From: an uncultured Lachnospiraceae bacterium
Lineage (GTDB): Bacteria; Bacillota; Clostridia; Lachnospirales; Lachnospiraceae
Direction: 5' to 3'
Length of the DNA: 64,000 nt
Assembly: GCA_910585905.1 (NCBI GenBank)
Contig: CAJUID010000009.1
Location: 19,180-83,179, forward strand
Made by a program: the position numbers and the translations under genes. Shown one piece after another: positions 8,975 through 17,765 of this stretch. Position 1 is the first letter of the stretch. Every line of letters starts with the position of its first letter. The notes below the pieces were generated by a model. It had not been told where the DNA came from. It worked only from the letters and a program-made list of their open reading frames with translations, and ran no database searches.

Positions 8975-10084
8975 ATGAAAGTTTTGTTAGTAGGGGAGTT
9001 TAGCAAGCTGCACAACAATCTGCAACATGGTCTGCGGGAACTTGGAGTAGATGTGGTTACTGCTAATTTTGGAGATTTTTTTAAAAAGTTCCATAGTGAT
9101 ATGAAACTTTTTAAAATTCCTAAAGGCAAGAAATACGACTTTCTGAGAAATGAGTACAGTAAATATATTTACCATAAATTTATTCAATATGATGTGATTC
9201 AGTTTATATCAGAAAGGCAGTTATGTGCTGATTATGGGTTTGAGAAACATCTTCCAGTCGCATTGGTAAAGAATGCGAAATTGTCGGTTCTTTTATTAGC
9301 AGGATGTAATTATCAATTTTCTGTTGCAGATAGAATATTACCGATAACGCCATGTGCTGAGTGTATTAAATATGATAAGAAGAAGAAATATGGATGTGAA
9401 CATAGATATGATACAAAAATTAGAAAACTGGCATATGCAATGCAGAAGAATGTAGATGTTATTGTTCCAACAGCATATGAGTTTTATTTGTGTAATCAAG
9501 ATAGCGAATTTAGAGACAAAATAGTGGATCCGATTGATTATCCAATTATCGTAGGGAAGGAAAAAAAGCATCATTTTAATGATAAACTGCTTGTATATCA
9601 TCCTTTGAACCGGGAGGGGGCAAAAGGGACTGTAATGATAAGAAAGGCTTTTCGGATTTTACAACAGAGGTATGGAGAACAGGCAGAATTTATTATAAAG
9701 GGTAATATGCCATTTGATGAATATAGTGAATTTATGAAAAGTGTGGATATTATTGTAGATGAAAAGAATGGAATTACTTTTGGAATGGCTACTTTAATGG
9801 CAATGGAGGAAGGGAAAATAGTAGTTACCAATAATTACAGAAATACGATTGAATGTGCGCAATATCAACATGTTAAAGAGGCTCCAGCGTTTGAGACGGG
9901 AACGACGGTTGAACAGATTGTAGATAATTTGTCGTATGTTATAGAAAACAAAAAGATGTTTGATAAAATAGCGAAACAAGGACATGATTTTGTTGCAAGA
10001 TATCACGATGATAAGGTGATTGCTAAAAGGTTTTTGGACTTATATGAAAGAAAACTGTATGAAAAAGGTATAAAAGAACTATAA
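8975..10084 (+). CDS. Glycosyltransferase, GT4-like (GT-B fold)
   Basis: The 369-residue protein has the short N-terminal strand MKVLLVGEFSKLHNNL of GT-B enzymes. Its C-terminal half resembles glycosyltransferase group 1: ILQQRYGEQAEFIIKGNMPFDEY, then DIIVDEKNGITFGMATLMAMEEGKIVV with Glu in the nucleotide-sugar position, and a final VARYHDDKVIAKRFLDLYE helix. A CxxC/C cluster (PCAECIKYDKKKKYGCEH, residues about 128-145) is unusual and could bind metal. AAAGGGG precedes the ATG. Donor and acceptor cannot be read from the sequence. Confidence 0.75.
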   Translation: MKVLLVGEFSKLHNNLQHGLRELGVDVVTANFGDFFKKFHSDMKLFKIPKGKKYDFLRNEYSKYIYHKFIQYDVIQFISERQLCADYGFEKHLPVALVKNAKLSVLLLAGCNYQFSVADRILPITPCAECIKYDKKKKYGCEHRYDTKIRKLAYAMQKNVDVIVPTAYEFYLCNQDSEFRDKIVDPIDYPIIVGKEKKHHFNDKLLVYHPLNREGAKGTVMIRKAFRILQQRYGEQAEFIIKGNMPFDEYSEFMKSVDIIVDEKNGITFGMATLMAMEEGKIVVTNNYRNTIECAQYQHVKEAPAFETGTTVEQIVDNLSYVIENKKMFDKIAKQGHDFVARYHDDKVIAKRFLDLYERKLYEKGIKEL

Positions 10085-10119
10085 GGTGACAAATAGAAAT
10101 TAACAGAAGGAGCATGATT

Positions 10120-10527
10120 ATGCAGGTTATAAAGTATGCGTTTCAACAACATGGAGATGAACGGGGAATGCTGGTTGCGCTGGAGGAATTTAAGGATATT
10201 CCATTTGAAATAAAGCGTGTTTATTTCATGTATGAAACAAAATCGGATATTCATAGAGGATTTCATGCACATAAAAATCTAGAACAGATATTAATATGTA
10301 TTCATGGTTCTTGTAAAGTACGTCTTGATAACGGTTTAGAGAAAAAAGTGGTATCACTGGAAAAACCGTATGAAGGACTTTATATATCAAATGACATGTG
10401 GAGAGAGATGTATGATTTTTCGGAAGATGCGGTACTCCTCGTATTGGCATCTGATTTTTATCATGAAGAGGATTACATAAGGGACTATGATGAATTTATA
10501 GAATTTAGCAGAAAAAAATCTAGATAG
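10120..10527 (+). CDS. fdtA: dTDP-4-oxo-6-deoxyhexose 3,4-ketoisomerase (FdtA/QdtA family)
   Basis: The 135-residue cupin contains the WxcM-C/FdtA signature: QQHGDERGMLVALEE, KRVYFMYETKSDIHRGFHAHK with the catalytic His pair, LEQILICIHGSCKVRLDNG and YISNDMWREM. It moves the keto group of dTDP-4-oxo-6-deoxyglucose from C4 to C3. The product is the substrate of the aminotransferase that follows. FdtA (galacto) and QdtA (gluco) cannot be told apart by eye. ATG 10120 is chosen over 10114 because AAGGAG at 10107-10112 fits only the later start. Confidence 0.88.
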   Translation: MQVIKYAFQQHGDERGMLVALEEFKDIPFEIKRVYFMYETKSDIHRGFHAHKNLEQILICIHGSCKVRLDNGLEKKVVSLEKPYEGLYISNDMWREMYDFSEDAVLLVLASDFYHEEDYIRDYDEFIEFSRKKSR

Positions 10528-10594
10528 AATGGATAATTTTATATTATGCAGGAATTTTAATGGAAGATGGTACTTTAAAAGGTGGTAAGGAATA

Positions 10595-11707
10595 ATGATG
10601 GGGACAAAAATGAAAGTTGAATGCAACCGATTGGATAGAGGGTTTAATTTATATAAAGAAGAATTTGAAGAGAAGGCATTGCAGGTATTAGAGTCAGGTT
10701 GGTATGTTTTAGGGAAGGAATTAGAAAGTTTTGAAAAAGAATTCGCTGAATATTTAGGTATGGATTATTGTGTTGGTGTTGCAAGCGGATTAGATGCTTT
10801 AAAAATTGCTGTTCGGCTATTAGGAATTGGGGTAGGTGATGAAGTGATTGTTCAAGGCAATACCTATATTGCAACTGTTATGGGAATTACGGAAAGTGGA
10901 GCGATACCAGTTTTTGTAGAGCCGGATAAGTTTTTTAATATAGATGTAAAAGGTATTGAGGAAAAAATCACAATAAAAACGAAAGCGATTATGGTAGTTC
11001 ATTTATATGGCCAGGCAGCAAATATGCCCGCGATTATGAAAATAGCCCAAGAGCATCATTTAAAGGTGATTGAAGATTGTGCCCAGGCGCATGGAGCGGA
11101 ATGTTTTGGAAAAAAAGTTGGCACATTTGGTGATATAGCCTGTTTCTCCTTTTATCCGACTAAAAACCTAGGGGCATTTGGTGACGGAGGTGCCATTGTT
11201 ACCAATGATGGGGAGATTAACAAGCAAGCAAGAGTATACCGCAATTATGGCAGCGATAGGAAGTACCATAATCAAATGATTGGAGTAAATTCAAGGTTAG
11301 ATGAACTGCAGGCAGGTTTGCTGAGAGTTAAGTTAAAATATTTGGATGAATTAAATAATGAGCGGAGAAAGATTGCAGCAAGGTATCTTGCTAATATCAG
11401 TAATAAAAGTGTTTTGCTACCGATGGAAAGGGAGGGGTGTGCTTCGGTTTGGCATCAGTTTGTTGTGCGGACATGTGGACGTGAAAACCTGTTGCATTAT
11501 TTAGAAAGTAAAGGAATACACAGCATGATTCATTATCCCATTCCCCCTCATTTATCGGAGGCATATCAATTCTTAGGGGTTCGAGATGGGCAGTTACCTA
11601 TTACTGAATCTTATGCGGAGGAAATTCTTTCATTGCCAATTTATAACGGGATGACTTTGGCAGAAACGGATTATGTAATAGAAAGTATAAATAATTTTCG
11701 GGCGTAG
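10595..11707 (+). CDS. fdtB: dTDP-3-amino-3,6-dideoxyhexose transaminase (FdtB/QdtB, DegT family)
   Basis: The 370-residue PLP enzyme shows the DegT/DnrJ/EryC1 pattern: GVASGLDALKIAVRLLGIG, VIEDCAQAHGA (PLP-binding Asp) and the catalytic Lys in SFYPTKNLGAFGDGG. GSDRKYHN and SRLDELQAGLL are typical of the 3-aminotransferase subgroup. It follows the ketoisomerase and so should aminate C3 of the 3-keto sugar to give dTDP-Fuc3N or dTDP-Qui3N. Three in-frame ATGs (10595, 10598, 10610) are possible; AAGGTGGTAAGGA favours the first two. Confidence 0.88.
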   Translation: MMGTKMKVECNRLDRGFNLYKEEFEEKALQVLESGWYVLGKELESFEKEFAEYLGMDYCVGVASGLDALKIAVRLLGIGVGDEVIVQGNTYIATVMGITESGAIPVFVEPDKFFNIDVKGIEEKITIKTKAIMVVHLYGQAANMPAIMKIAQEHHLKVIEDCAQAHGAECFGKKVGTFGDIACFSFYPTKNLGAFGDGGAIVTNDGEINKQARVYRNYGSDRKYHNQMIGVNSRLDELQAGLLRVKLKYLDELNNERRKIAARYLANISNKSVLLPMEREGCASVWHQFVVRTCGRENLLHYLESKGIHSMIHYPIPPHLSEAYQFLGVRDGQLPITESYAEEILSLPIYNGMTLAETDYVIESINNFRA

Positions 11708-11727
11708 CTGTAAATTAAGGAGGCAAT

Positions 11728-12684
11728 ATGGAAATGGAATTAATAGAAATCACTGCAGAAGAATATGAAAAACTTTGTGATGGATATAAGTATTTTTATA
11801 ATAGCAGGGCGTTTCATGAACTAAATAAAGGAAAAGTAGAGAGGGTAGTCTATTTTTTGTTTAGAACAAGAAAAAATAAATTAGCGCTTGCAGTTGGCAT
11901 TGCGGATGGGGTTATGAAAATTCCATATTCTGCTCCTTTTTCTGTATTTGAAACAATGCAGGATTATATAAAGATTGAAGAAATTGACCAAGCTTTGGAA
12001 TTATTAGAACAATATGCAGCTACCCAGCATATTGACAAGATTTTTTTTCGATGTCCCCCAGCTTTTTATGATTCTTCTTTTCTATCAAAATTATACAATT
12101 GCCTGATAAGGTTTGGTTATCAAATTGCTATGTGTGATTTGAATTATCAGTTTCATTTGCGAAAGGATAAATTGTATATGGATTTATTGCATCGAAATGC
12201 AAGGAAAAATCTAAAACAGGCAATGAAAAGAAACCTTGAGTTATTTCAATGCAGTACGGATGAAGAGAAGAAAGAAGCATATCACATTATTGCCGCTAAT
12301 CGTGAGAGTAAAGGGTATCCGCTTAGAATGACATATGATCAGATTATGGAAACAGTTCAATATACTATTCATGATTTTTTTATACTTAAATGTGATTGTA
12401 TTGGAATTGCTTCTGCAATTGTTTTCAAGGTTACTAATAATTGCCATCAGGTAATCTATTGGGGAAACCTTGAAGGCACAGAGCACAATAGGCCAATGAA
12501 TTATCTGGCATATATGTTGTATCATCATTATTTAGAAAAAGGGATTGAGTTTTTGGATATAGGGCCATCAACAGAAAATGGTATGCCCAATTATGGGTTG
12601 TGTGATTTTAAAGAAAGTATTGGATGTGAGGTAGATACAAAATATACATTTATAAAGAATATTACTGTGGAGGGAGATTTATAG
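11728..12684 (+). CDS. GNAT/FemAB-like acyltransferase
   Basis: The 318-residue protein fits the Acetyltransf_6/FemAB-like group: an N-terminal domain with APFSVFE, then LLHRNARKNLKQAMKRNLEL, and a C-terminal GNAT half with SKGYPLRMT, IASAIVFKV, VIYWGNLEGTEHNRPMNYLAY and LDIGPSTENG. It lies 20 bases after the 3-aminotransferase with its own AAGGAGG site. I infer N-acylation of the 3-amino sugar, a job done by the hexapeptide-repeat enzyme FdtC in the classical pathway. The acyl donor is unknown. Confidence 0.7.
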   Translation: MEMELIEITAEEYEKLCDGYKYFYNSRAFHELNKGKVERVVYFLFRTRKNKLALAVGIADGVMKIPYSAPFSVFETMQDYIKIEEIDQALELLEQYAATQHIDKIFFRCPPAFYDSSFLSKLYNCLIRFGYQIAMCDLNYQFHLRKDKLYMDLLHRNARKNLKQAMKRNLELFQCSTDEEKKEAYHIIAANRESKGYPLRMTYDQIMETVQYTIHDFFILKCDCIGIASAIVFKVTNNCHQVIYWGNLEGTEHNRPMNYLAYMLYHHYLEKGIEFLDIGPSTENGMPNYGLCDFKESIGCEVDTKYTFIKNITVEGDL

Positions 12685-12723
12685 CTAAGAAATTTGGAGT
12701 GATTATATAAAGGGGGTTGTACC

Positions 12724-14760
12724 ATGATACAACGATGTTTGGAAGAGCTTGCCATAATCTCTTTGAACACGGAGCAAGTTGATTTTGCTGTTGAAGATAT
12801 TAACAACATTCTCCGTGAAAAAAGTTCGGATGTTATTTACTTTATATTAGCAAAGAAGTTATATGGGATAGTTAGCACTGGTGATATAAGGAAATGCAAA
12901 GGTAAGAGGGTTGGGATTAATAGAGAGTTTACATATTTAGTAAATTGGGATTACATGCATGCAAGAAGTATTTTTAGGAATAATTCGAAGGTAAATAAAT
13001 TGCCTGTAGTTGATGAAGAGGGATATTTATTGGGGGATTATTCGCGCTGGGATGATAGAAGGCGGATTATGCGGTGCAAAGCAGGTTGTTTGGGCAATTT
13101 GCTAAATGTTATTCATCATAAGACTATATATTTGGTGAATCCAAACCAGAATAAAGTTGATATGTTTGAATATGGAAAAGTCATGTTTCAACAAGAAGCG
13201 ATTACTTATAGTGTTTGTGATAATGAAAGTATAGTATCTTTTTTTCATGAGGGAAATATATTTGTTTTTGTTGATGAAGATGAATTGCGTGGTGTGAAAA
13301 GCCTTTATTCTCAGCTAATCAATCAATATGGAATAGAATTATATACTTTAAAAGCATTGGCAGATCAGGCAATTGCTTATAGTGAAGAAAAAGAAATATT
13401 AGACATATTAACGAAACAGGGAATAGTATGTTATACCTTGAGCCTTGGTGACCAGGAAAATTCTTGGTATCAGAAATACCGTAGTTTGCAAAATAAGAGG
13501 TTGATAAATCCGAACAAAAATATTTTACCTTCCACAGAACTTGCAGAGGGATTTTTTGAAGAACTGTATTCGGATAAATATTTTAAATCTATTTCTAATC
13601 TGCCAGAAGCAATGCATTGCATTGATGGTGTGAATAAATTGAAAGATGTCAATAGTAAATATTTTAATGTTAATGGTGGAAACCGGTTAACTGTTGGACA
13701 ACCAGATATATACCAGAAAACAGTTTATTTTTTTGGCCCTTGTATTATGATAGGGAGTTTTGTTGAAGATAAGTATACAATTGAATCTTTGCTGCAAGAA
13801 AAATTAAATAAAATTGGAATGTATCGGGTAATCAACTGTGGGGCATATAGTGATAAAAAAATTGATATTAACAGGATTTTAGATACAAATTTTAAGGAAG
13901 GAGATATTGCAATAATTTACACCTTTGACAGAACATTTGATGGAATTCCTAATTTAAGTTTAATTTCTCTGGGAGAAAGATATCAAATACCAGTTAAGTG
14001 GACAGTGAATACATTGCCACATTGTAATCATAAGGTAAATATGATTTTGGCTGAAGAAATTTTTTCTATGATTAAGCCTGAGTTGAATATGAAATGTCAG
14101 TCTAAAGAAATTCCATCAGAGATTATAAGGCAAATGTATATATCACAAACTTATATAAAAAGATATTTTTCTGGATTCAATTGCGAAAAGCACAATAAAA
14201 TAGGCGCAATTGTTATGAATTGTAATCCATTTACTAAGGGGCACAGGTACTTGATTGAGTGTGCCTGCCAAGTAGTGGACTTTCTGATTATATTTGTAGT
14301 GGAAGAGGATCGGTCTCTGTTTAGTTTTGAGGAGCGTTTTGAAATGGTTGAAAGAGGGACTGCTGATCTTGGAAAGGTGATGGTGGTGCCAAGTGGGAAA
14401 TTTATACTCTCTCAAACTACTTTTCCTGAGTATTTTTTGAAGATTGCAGACGAAGATATTGTTCGCAATGTGGAATATGATATAACGCTGTTTGCTGATT
14501 ATATCGCTAGTGAATTGCATATTGCATATCGTTTTGTGGGTGAAGAACCTATTGATAATGTGACAAATGAGTATAATAATGCCATGAAGAAAATTCTACC
14601 TAAAAAGGGGATTCATTTAATGGAGATAGCTAGAAAAATGGAGGATGGTGTGTATATAAGTGCTTCTGAAGTTAGGACAAATATTGAACGTGGTTCTATG
14701 GAAGAAGCATATAGATTAGTGCCAGAAACAACAATAAACATTTTAGAAGGAGGAAGATAA
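12724..14760 (+). CDS. CBS / SGNH-like / citrate-lyase-ligase-like nucleotidyltransferase, multidomain
   Basis: The 678-residue protein has at least three parts. Residues 1 to about 120 resemble a CBS pair (ILAKKLYGIVSTGDIRK, LPVVDEEGYLLGD). Residues about 330-460 resemble an SGNH/GDSL domain (YFFGPCIMIGSFVED, NRILDTNFKEGDIAIIYTF). Residues about 490-678 match the C-terminal nucleotidyltransferase domain of CitC: VMNCNPFTKGHRYLIE with the TxGH-type motif around T504-H507, and YISASEVR (about 645-652) in place of ISSTxxR. It should adenylylate or cytidylylate a phosphorylated substrate; none is identified. There are no citrate lyase genes nearby, so a citrate role is unlikely. Confidence 0.65.
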   Translation: MIQRCLEELAIISLNTEQVDFAVEDINNILREKSSDVIYFILAKKLYGIVSTGDIRKCKGKRVGINREFTYLVNWDYMHARSIFRNNSKVNKLPVVDEEGYLLGDYSRWDDRRRIMRCKAGCLGNLLNVIHHKTIYLVNPNQNKVDMFEYGKVMFQQEAITYSVCDNESIVSFFHEGNIFVFVDEDELRGVKSLYSQLINQYGIELYTLKALADQAIAYSEEKEILDILTKQGIVCYTLSLGDQENSWYQKYRSLQNKRLINPNKNILPSTELAEGFFEELYSDKYFKSISNLPEAMHCIDGVNKLKDVNSKYFNVNGGNRLTVGQPDIYQKTVYFFGPCIMIGSFVEDKYTIESLLQEKLNKIGMYRVINCGAYSDKKIDINRILDTNFKEGDIAIIYTFDRTFDGIPNLSLISLGERYQIPVKWTVNTLPHCNHKVNMILAEEIFSMIKPELNMKCQSKEIPSEIIRQMYISQTYIKRYFSGFNCEKHNKIGAIVMNCNPFTKGHRYLIECACQVVDFLIIFVVEEDRSLFSFEERFEMVERGTADLGKVMVVPSGKFILSQTTFPEYFLKIADEDIVRNVEYDITLFADYIASELHIAYRFVGEEPIDNVTNEYNNAMKKILPKKGIHLMEIARKMEDGVYISASEVRTNIERGSMEEAYRLVPETTINILEGGR

Positions 14761-15936
14761 ATGTATAACGAAATAGAAAATTGGTATGAGCCAGCAGACG
14801 AACTAGGTGAATTTACATTAGTAGCTGAAATGACGAGATGGGAGAGCGGTTTTTTATGTGGACTATTAAAAAAATTTAAACCTAAGAAAATTCTTGAAGT
14901 TGGCGTTGCTGGCGGTGGAACTAGCGTGATTATTCGAAAGGCTCTTGAGATGCTTGGCCTTAGTCAGACGTTACATTTTAGCGGAGATTTGTCTGAAGAA
15001 TACTATCGTAAAAAGGGATCCGGTCTTGCCACTGGTTATCAATATGATGTTGCATGTGAAAAAAAGGCTATAGAAAGAGGAAATCATACTTTGTATACTG
15101 GGAAATATTTGCCAGAATATATTGATAAGGTAGGAGGAGACATTGATTTTCTTATTTTGGATACGGTACATAGTGCACCTGGAGAATTGTTGGATTTACT
15201 GATTGTCTTACCATATTTAAGCGAATCAGCAGTTATTGTCTTTCATGATCTTGCAACTGACCATCAAAATAATTTTAGGCAGTCTGTCAGTATAAATAAG
15301 TGTTTATTTGATTGCTTAGATGGTCAAAAGTATTTTAATGTATGTGGTAACGATGCAGATGCGGATATGCTTTACGGATACTCAGATATAGGTGCTGCGG
15401 TAATCAGCAATAGAGATGATTGTATACGTGATTTGTTCTCAATGCTTGGTTTGCCTTGGGCATATATGCCATCAGACAGGGAATTACAAATTTATCAAGA
15501 AAAGTATGCTGCGGCATATGATTCTAAATATATAGAACTTTTTGAATTGTTGGTAAAGGTACAGAAGCATACATGGAAGATAAATTCTTTAGAGGGAAGA
15601 AAGAATTTGATCAGTGATTTCAAAAAGGGAACATTAGAAAAGAAGGCATATTTATATGGGAACGGAAAACGTGGAAAAAATCTTTACCATTATATTAAGC
15701 TGATTGGTGGCAAAATAGATGGATGGGTTGTCTCAGATGGACATAGAGTTGAAGAGCAGCAAGATGGACTTCCAATTTATACACTATCAGAGTTAGGCGA
15801 ACTGGATGAAGAAAAATTAATTATCGTGGCGTCAACATTTGCAGATGTTATAGAAAATATTGAGAAGTCAGGTATTGATTATTGTTTACCAAATCCATTT
15901 ATCATTGGACAAATGTTACAGTATGAAAATGTTTAG
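14761..15936 (+). CDS. SAM-dependent methyltransferase with C-terminal Rossmann-like module
   Basis: Residues about 25-210 form a class I methyltransferase of the Methyltransf_24/CmcI type: KILEVGVAGGGTSVIIRKAL (SAM motif I), DIDFLILDTVHSAPGELLDL and AVIVFHDLATDH. Residues 295-391 are the recurring module (KAYLYGNGKRGKN, GWVVSDGHR, LIIVASTFADVIENI). The gene starts directly after the stop of the preceding one (TAA then ATG), with AGAAGGAGG inside the upstream gene, so the two are translationally coupled. It probably O- or N-methylates a glycan or nucleotide sugar. Confidence 0.75.
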   Translation: MYNEIENWYEPADELGEFTLVAEMTRWESGFLCGLLKKFKPKKILEVGVAGGGTSVIIRKALEMLGLSQTLHFSGDLSEEYYRKKGSGLATGYQYDVACEKKAIERGNHTLYTGKYLPEYIDKVGGDIDFLILDTVHSAPGELLDLLIVLPYLSESAVIVFHDLATDHQNNFRQSVSINKCLFDCLDGQKYFNVCGNDADADMLYGYSDIGAAVISNRDDCIRDLFSMLGLPWAYMPSDRELQIYQEKYAAAYDSKYIELFELLVKVQKHTWKINSLEGRKNLISDFKKGTLEKKAYLYGNGKRGKNLYHYIKLIGGKIDGWVVSDGHRVEEQQDGLPIYTLSELGELDEEKLIIVASTFADVIENIEKSGIDYCLPNPFIIGQMLQYENV

Positions 15937-15974
15937 TGTTTTGTTTAAAGAGCAGGCAGAAGGAGCGGTTTATT

Positions 15975-16715
15975 ATGAGAGATTTAAATGCTTATGAAAA
16001 TTTTTATGGAACAAAATCATTTGAAGAGATACAAGTTGTTTACCGTAGAAGAAAAATGTTGCAAGTAATGAGGAAATATAAGCATGATCACATTTTGGAG
16101 ATTGGCTGTGGTACAGACCCACTATTTGCACATATGGATGATTATTTATCTATGGCAGTGGTGGAGCCAGGAAATGGTTTTTATGAACATGCCTGTGAGT
16201 TATCAAAAGAGGACAGCAGGATAACATGTTATAAAGGATTTTTTGAGGATGAGGTTAAGAATCTTTTGGAAAATCAGCCCCCATTTGACTTCATTGCGGC
16301 AAGTATGTTGGCTGAATTAGAGGATATCGACAGAGGATATCAAGCTCTTTACAATATATGTTCCGAAAAGACAATATTGTATTTATGTGTATCAAATGCT
16401 GAATCGTTGCATCGGCTTGTGGCATATGAGGCTGGACTGATTAAGGATATCGCCGAAATATCTGGGCGCGGTGAAAAGCTACTGCAACGAAGAGGACCAT
16501 ATACCATGGACGAGTTGTGTACTCAGATAGAAAAAAATGGATTTGAGATCATTGAAAAAGGAAGTTATTTCCCTAAGCTATTTACACATCAGCAGATGCA
16601 GAATATGTTGGAACAAAATATTATTACGAAGGATGTTTTGGATGGAATGTATAATATGGAGAAATATCTTCCTCGGTATGGTTCTGAAATATATGCTGCA
16701 TGTGTAAAAAAATAA
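15975..16715 (+). CDS. Class I SAM-dependent methyltransferase
   Basis: The 246-residue protein has motif I in HILEIGCGTDPLFAHMD and AVVEPGNGFYEHA, followed by FDFIAASMLAELEDIDRGY. It is a clear paralogue of the gene at 17766: both end with an EAG-led block, then TMDE, EGSYF or KGSYF, H-QM, LDG and KY-P. ATG 15975 behind AGAAGGAGCGG is chosen over the upstream ATG at 15936. The substrate is unknown; two paralogues around one PLP enzyme suggest successive or position-specific methylations. Confidence 0.8.
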   Translation: MRDLNAYENFYGTKSFEEIQVVYRRRKMLQVMRKYKHDHILEIGCGTDPLFAHMDDYLSMAVVEPGNGFYEHACELSKEDSRITCYKGFFEDEVKNLLENQPPFDFIAASMLAELEDIDRGYQALYNICSEKTILYLCVSNAESLHRLVAYEAGLIKDIAEISGRGEKLLQRRGPYTMDELCTQIEKNGFEIIEKGSYFPKLFTHQQMQNMLEQNIITKDVLDGMYNMEKYLPRYGSEIYAACVKK

Positions 16716-16770
16716 TGTGTTTGATGATATTTGGGCTAATGGTAGATATAAGGCAAGGAGGAGAAATAGT

Positions 16771-17760
16771 ATGAGCAACAATGTAAAAGAATATGGTGGT
16801 TATCTGCCAATTGAGCTGCCCTTTTGGAATAAAGAGTATTTTGCAGGGGTTCCAGAGAAAGATATTGTTCGGTTAAATTGTGGCCGCAGTGCATTTTGGT
16901 ATGCATTAAATGATATCAAGCCATCAAAACTATATGTGCCGTATTTAAATTGTGATAATTCTACGGATCCTGCAGATGCTCTTGGAATTCCATATGAGTA
17001 TTATAATTTGGATTTTGATTTAACCCCAAAAGGTATACAGCCAATGCCAGATGAAGCAGTTATTTGGATAAATTATTATGGAAACGCCTCGCAGGAACAG
17101 ATTGATAAGGTAAGGGCATTATGTAGTAACACAAATCTTATTATTGATAATTGCCATGCTTTCTTCTCAGAACCTTTAGATGGGATGTATAATTGCTATT
17201 CTGCACGCAAATTCTTTGGTGTGTGCGATGGTGCTTATATTATAAAGGAAAATATACCCAAAATATCTTTATCTAAATCGGAGTCATCTAGCTACATGCA
17301 TTTTATATTGGCTTCTCTGGAAAAAGGTACAAATGCCCTTTATCCAGAAAATTTAGAGAATGAAGAACGTTTGGGAAAAGAAGTTTTAGAGATGTCAGAA
17401 TTGACAAAGAAAATTCTATCTTCTATTGATTATGAGCGAATTAAGAAAACTAGAAAAAATAATATGCTTTGTTTACATAGTATTCTAGAAAAATATAACG
17501 AGTTCGAAGTAAATGTACAATCAGAGACACACATGTATTATCCATTGCTTATTACAAATGATGCGATTAGGCAGAGGATAGTTGATCGGCATATCTATAC
17601 GCCAACATGGTGGAGGCATGTGCCAGATTACTTCCAAGGAAATACATTGGAGACAAAATTATCAAAATATATGCTTATGATTCCAATGGATCAGAGATAT
17701 AGTGAAAGTGATATGAGGGATGTCGCAAAAATAATAATAGAAGAATATGGGAGGTGTTAG
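16771..17760 (+). CDS. PLP-dependent aminotransferase-fold protein (DegT-like, divergent)
   Basis: The 329-residue protein carries a shortened DegT/aspartate-aminotransferase fold: LNCGRSAFWYALNDI (PLP phosphate site), VPYLNCDNSTDPADALGI, LIIDNCHAFFSE (PLP-binding Asp) and YSARKFFGVCDGAYI, where Lys aligns with the Schiff-base Lys. It is shorter than typical DegT enzymes and lacks much of the usual C-terminal domain. ATG 16771 follows GCAAGGAGGAG and is preferred over 16717. It may aminate a keto sugar different from that used by the transaminase at 10595; that is an inference. Confidence 0.65.
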   Translation: MSNNVKEYGGYLPIELPFWNKEYFAGVPEKDIVRLNCGRSAFWYALNDIKPSKLYVPYLNCDNSTDPADALGIPYEYYNLDFDLTPKGIQPMPDEAVIWINYYGNASQEQIDKVRALCSNTNLIIDNCHAFFSEPLDGMYNCYSARKFFGVCDGAYIIKENIPKISLSKSESSSYMHFILASLEKGTNALYPENLENEERLGKEVLEMSELTKKILSSIDYERIKKTRKNNMLCLHSILEKYNEFEVNVQSETHMYYPLLITNDAIRQRIVDRHIYTPTWWRHVPDYFQGNTLETKLSKYMLMIPMDQRYSESDMRDVAKIIIEEYGRC

Positions 17761-17765
17761 GGAAG

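Noticed and set aside
12724..14760. Citrate lyase ligase
   Set aside because: Only the C-terminal domain is similar and no citrate lyase subunit is nearby.
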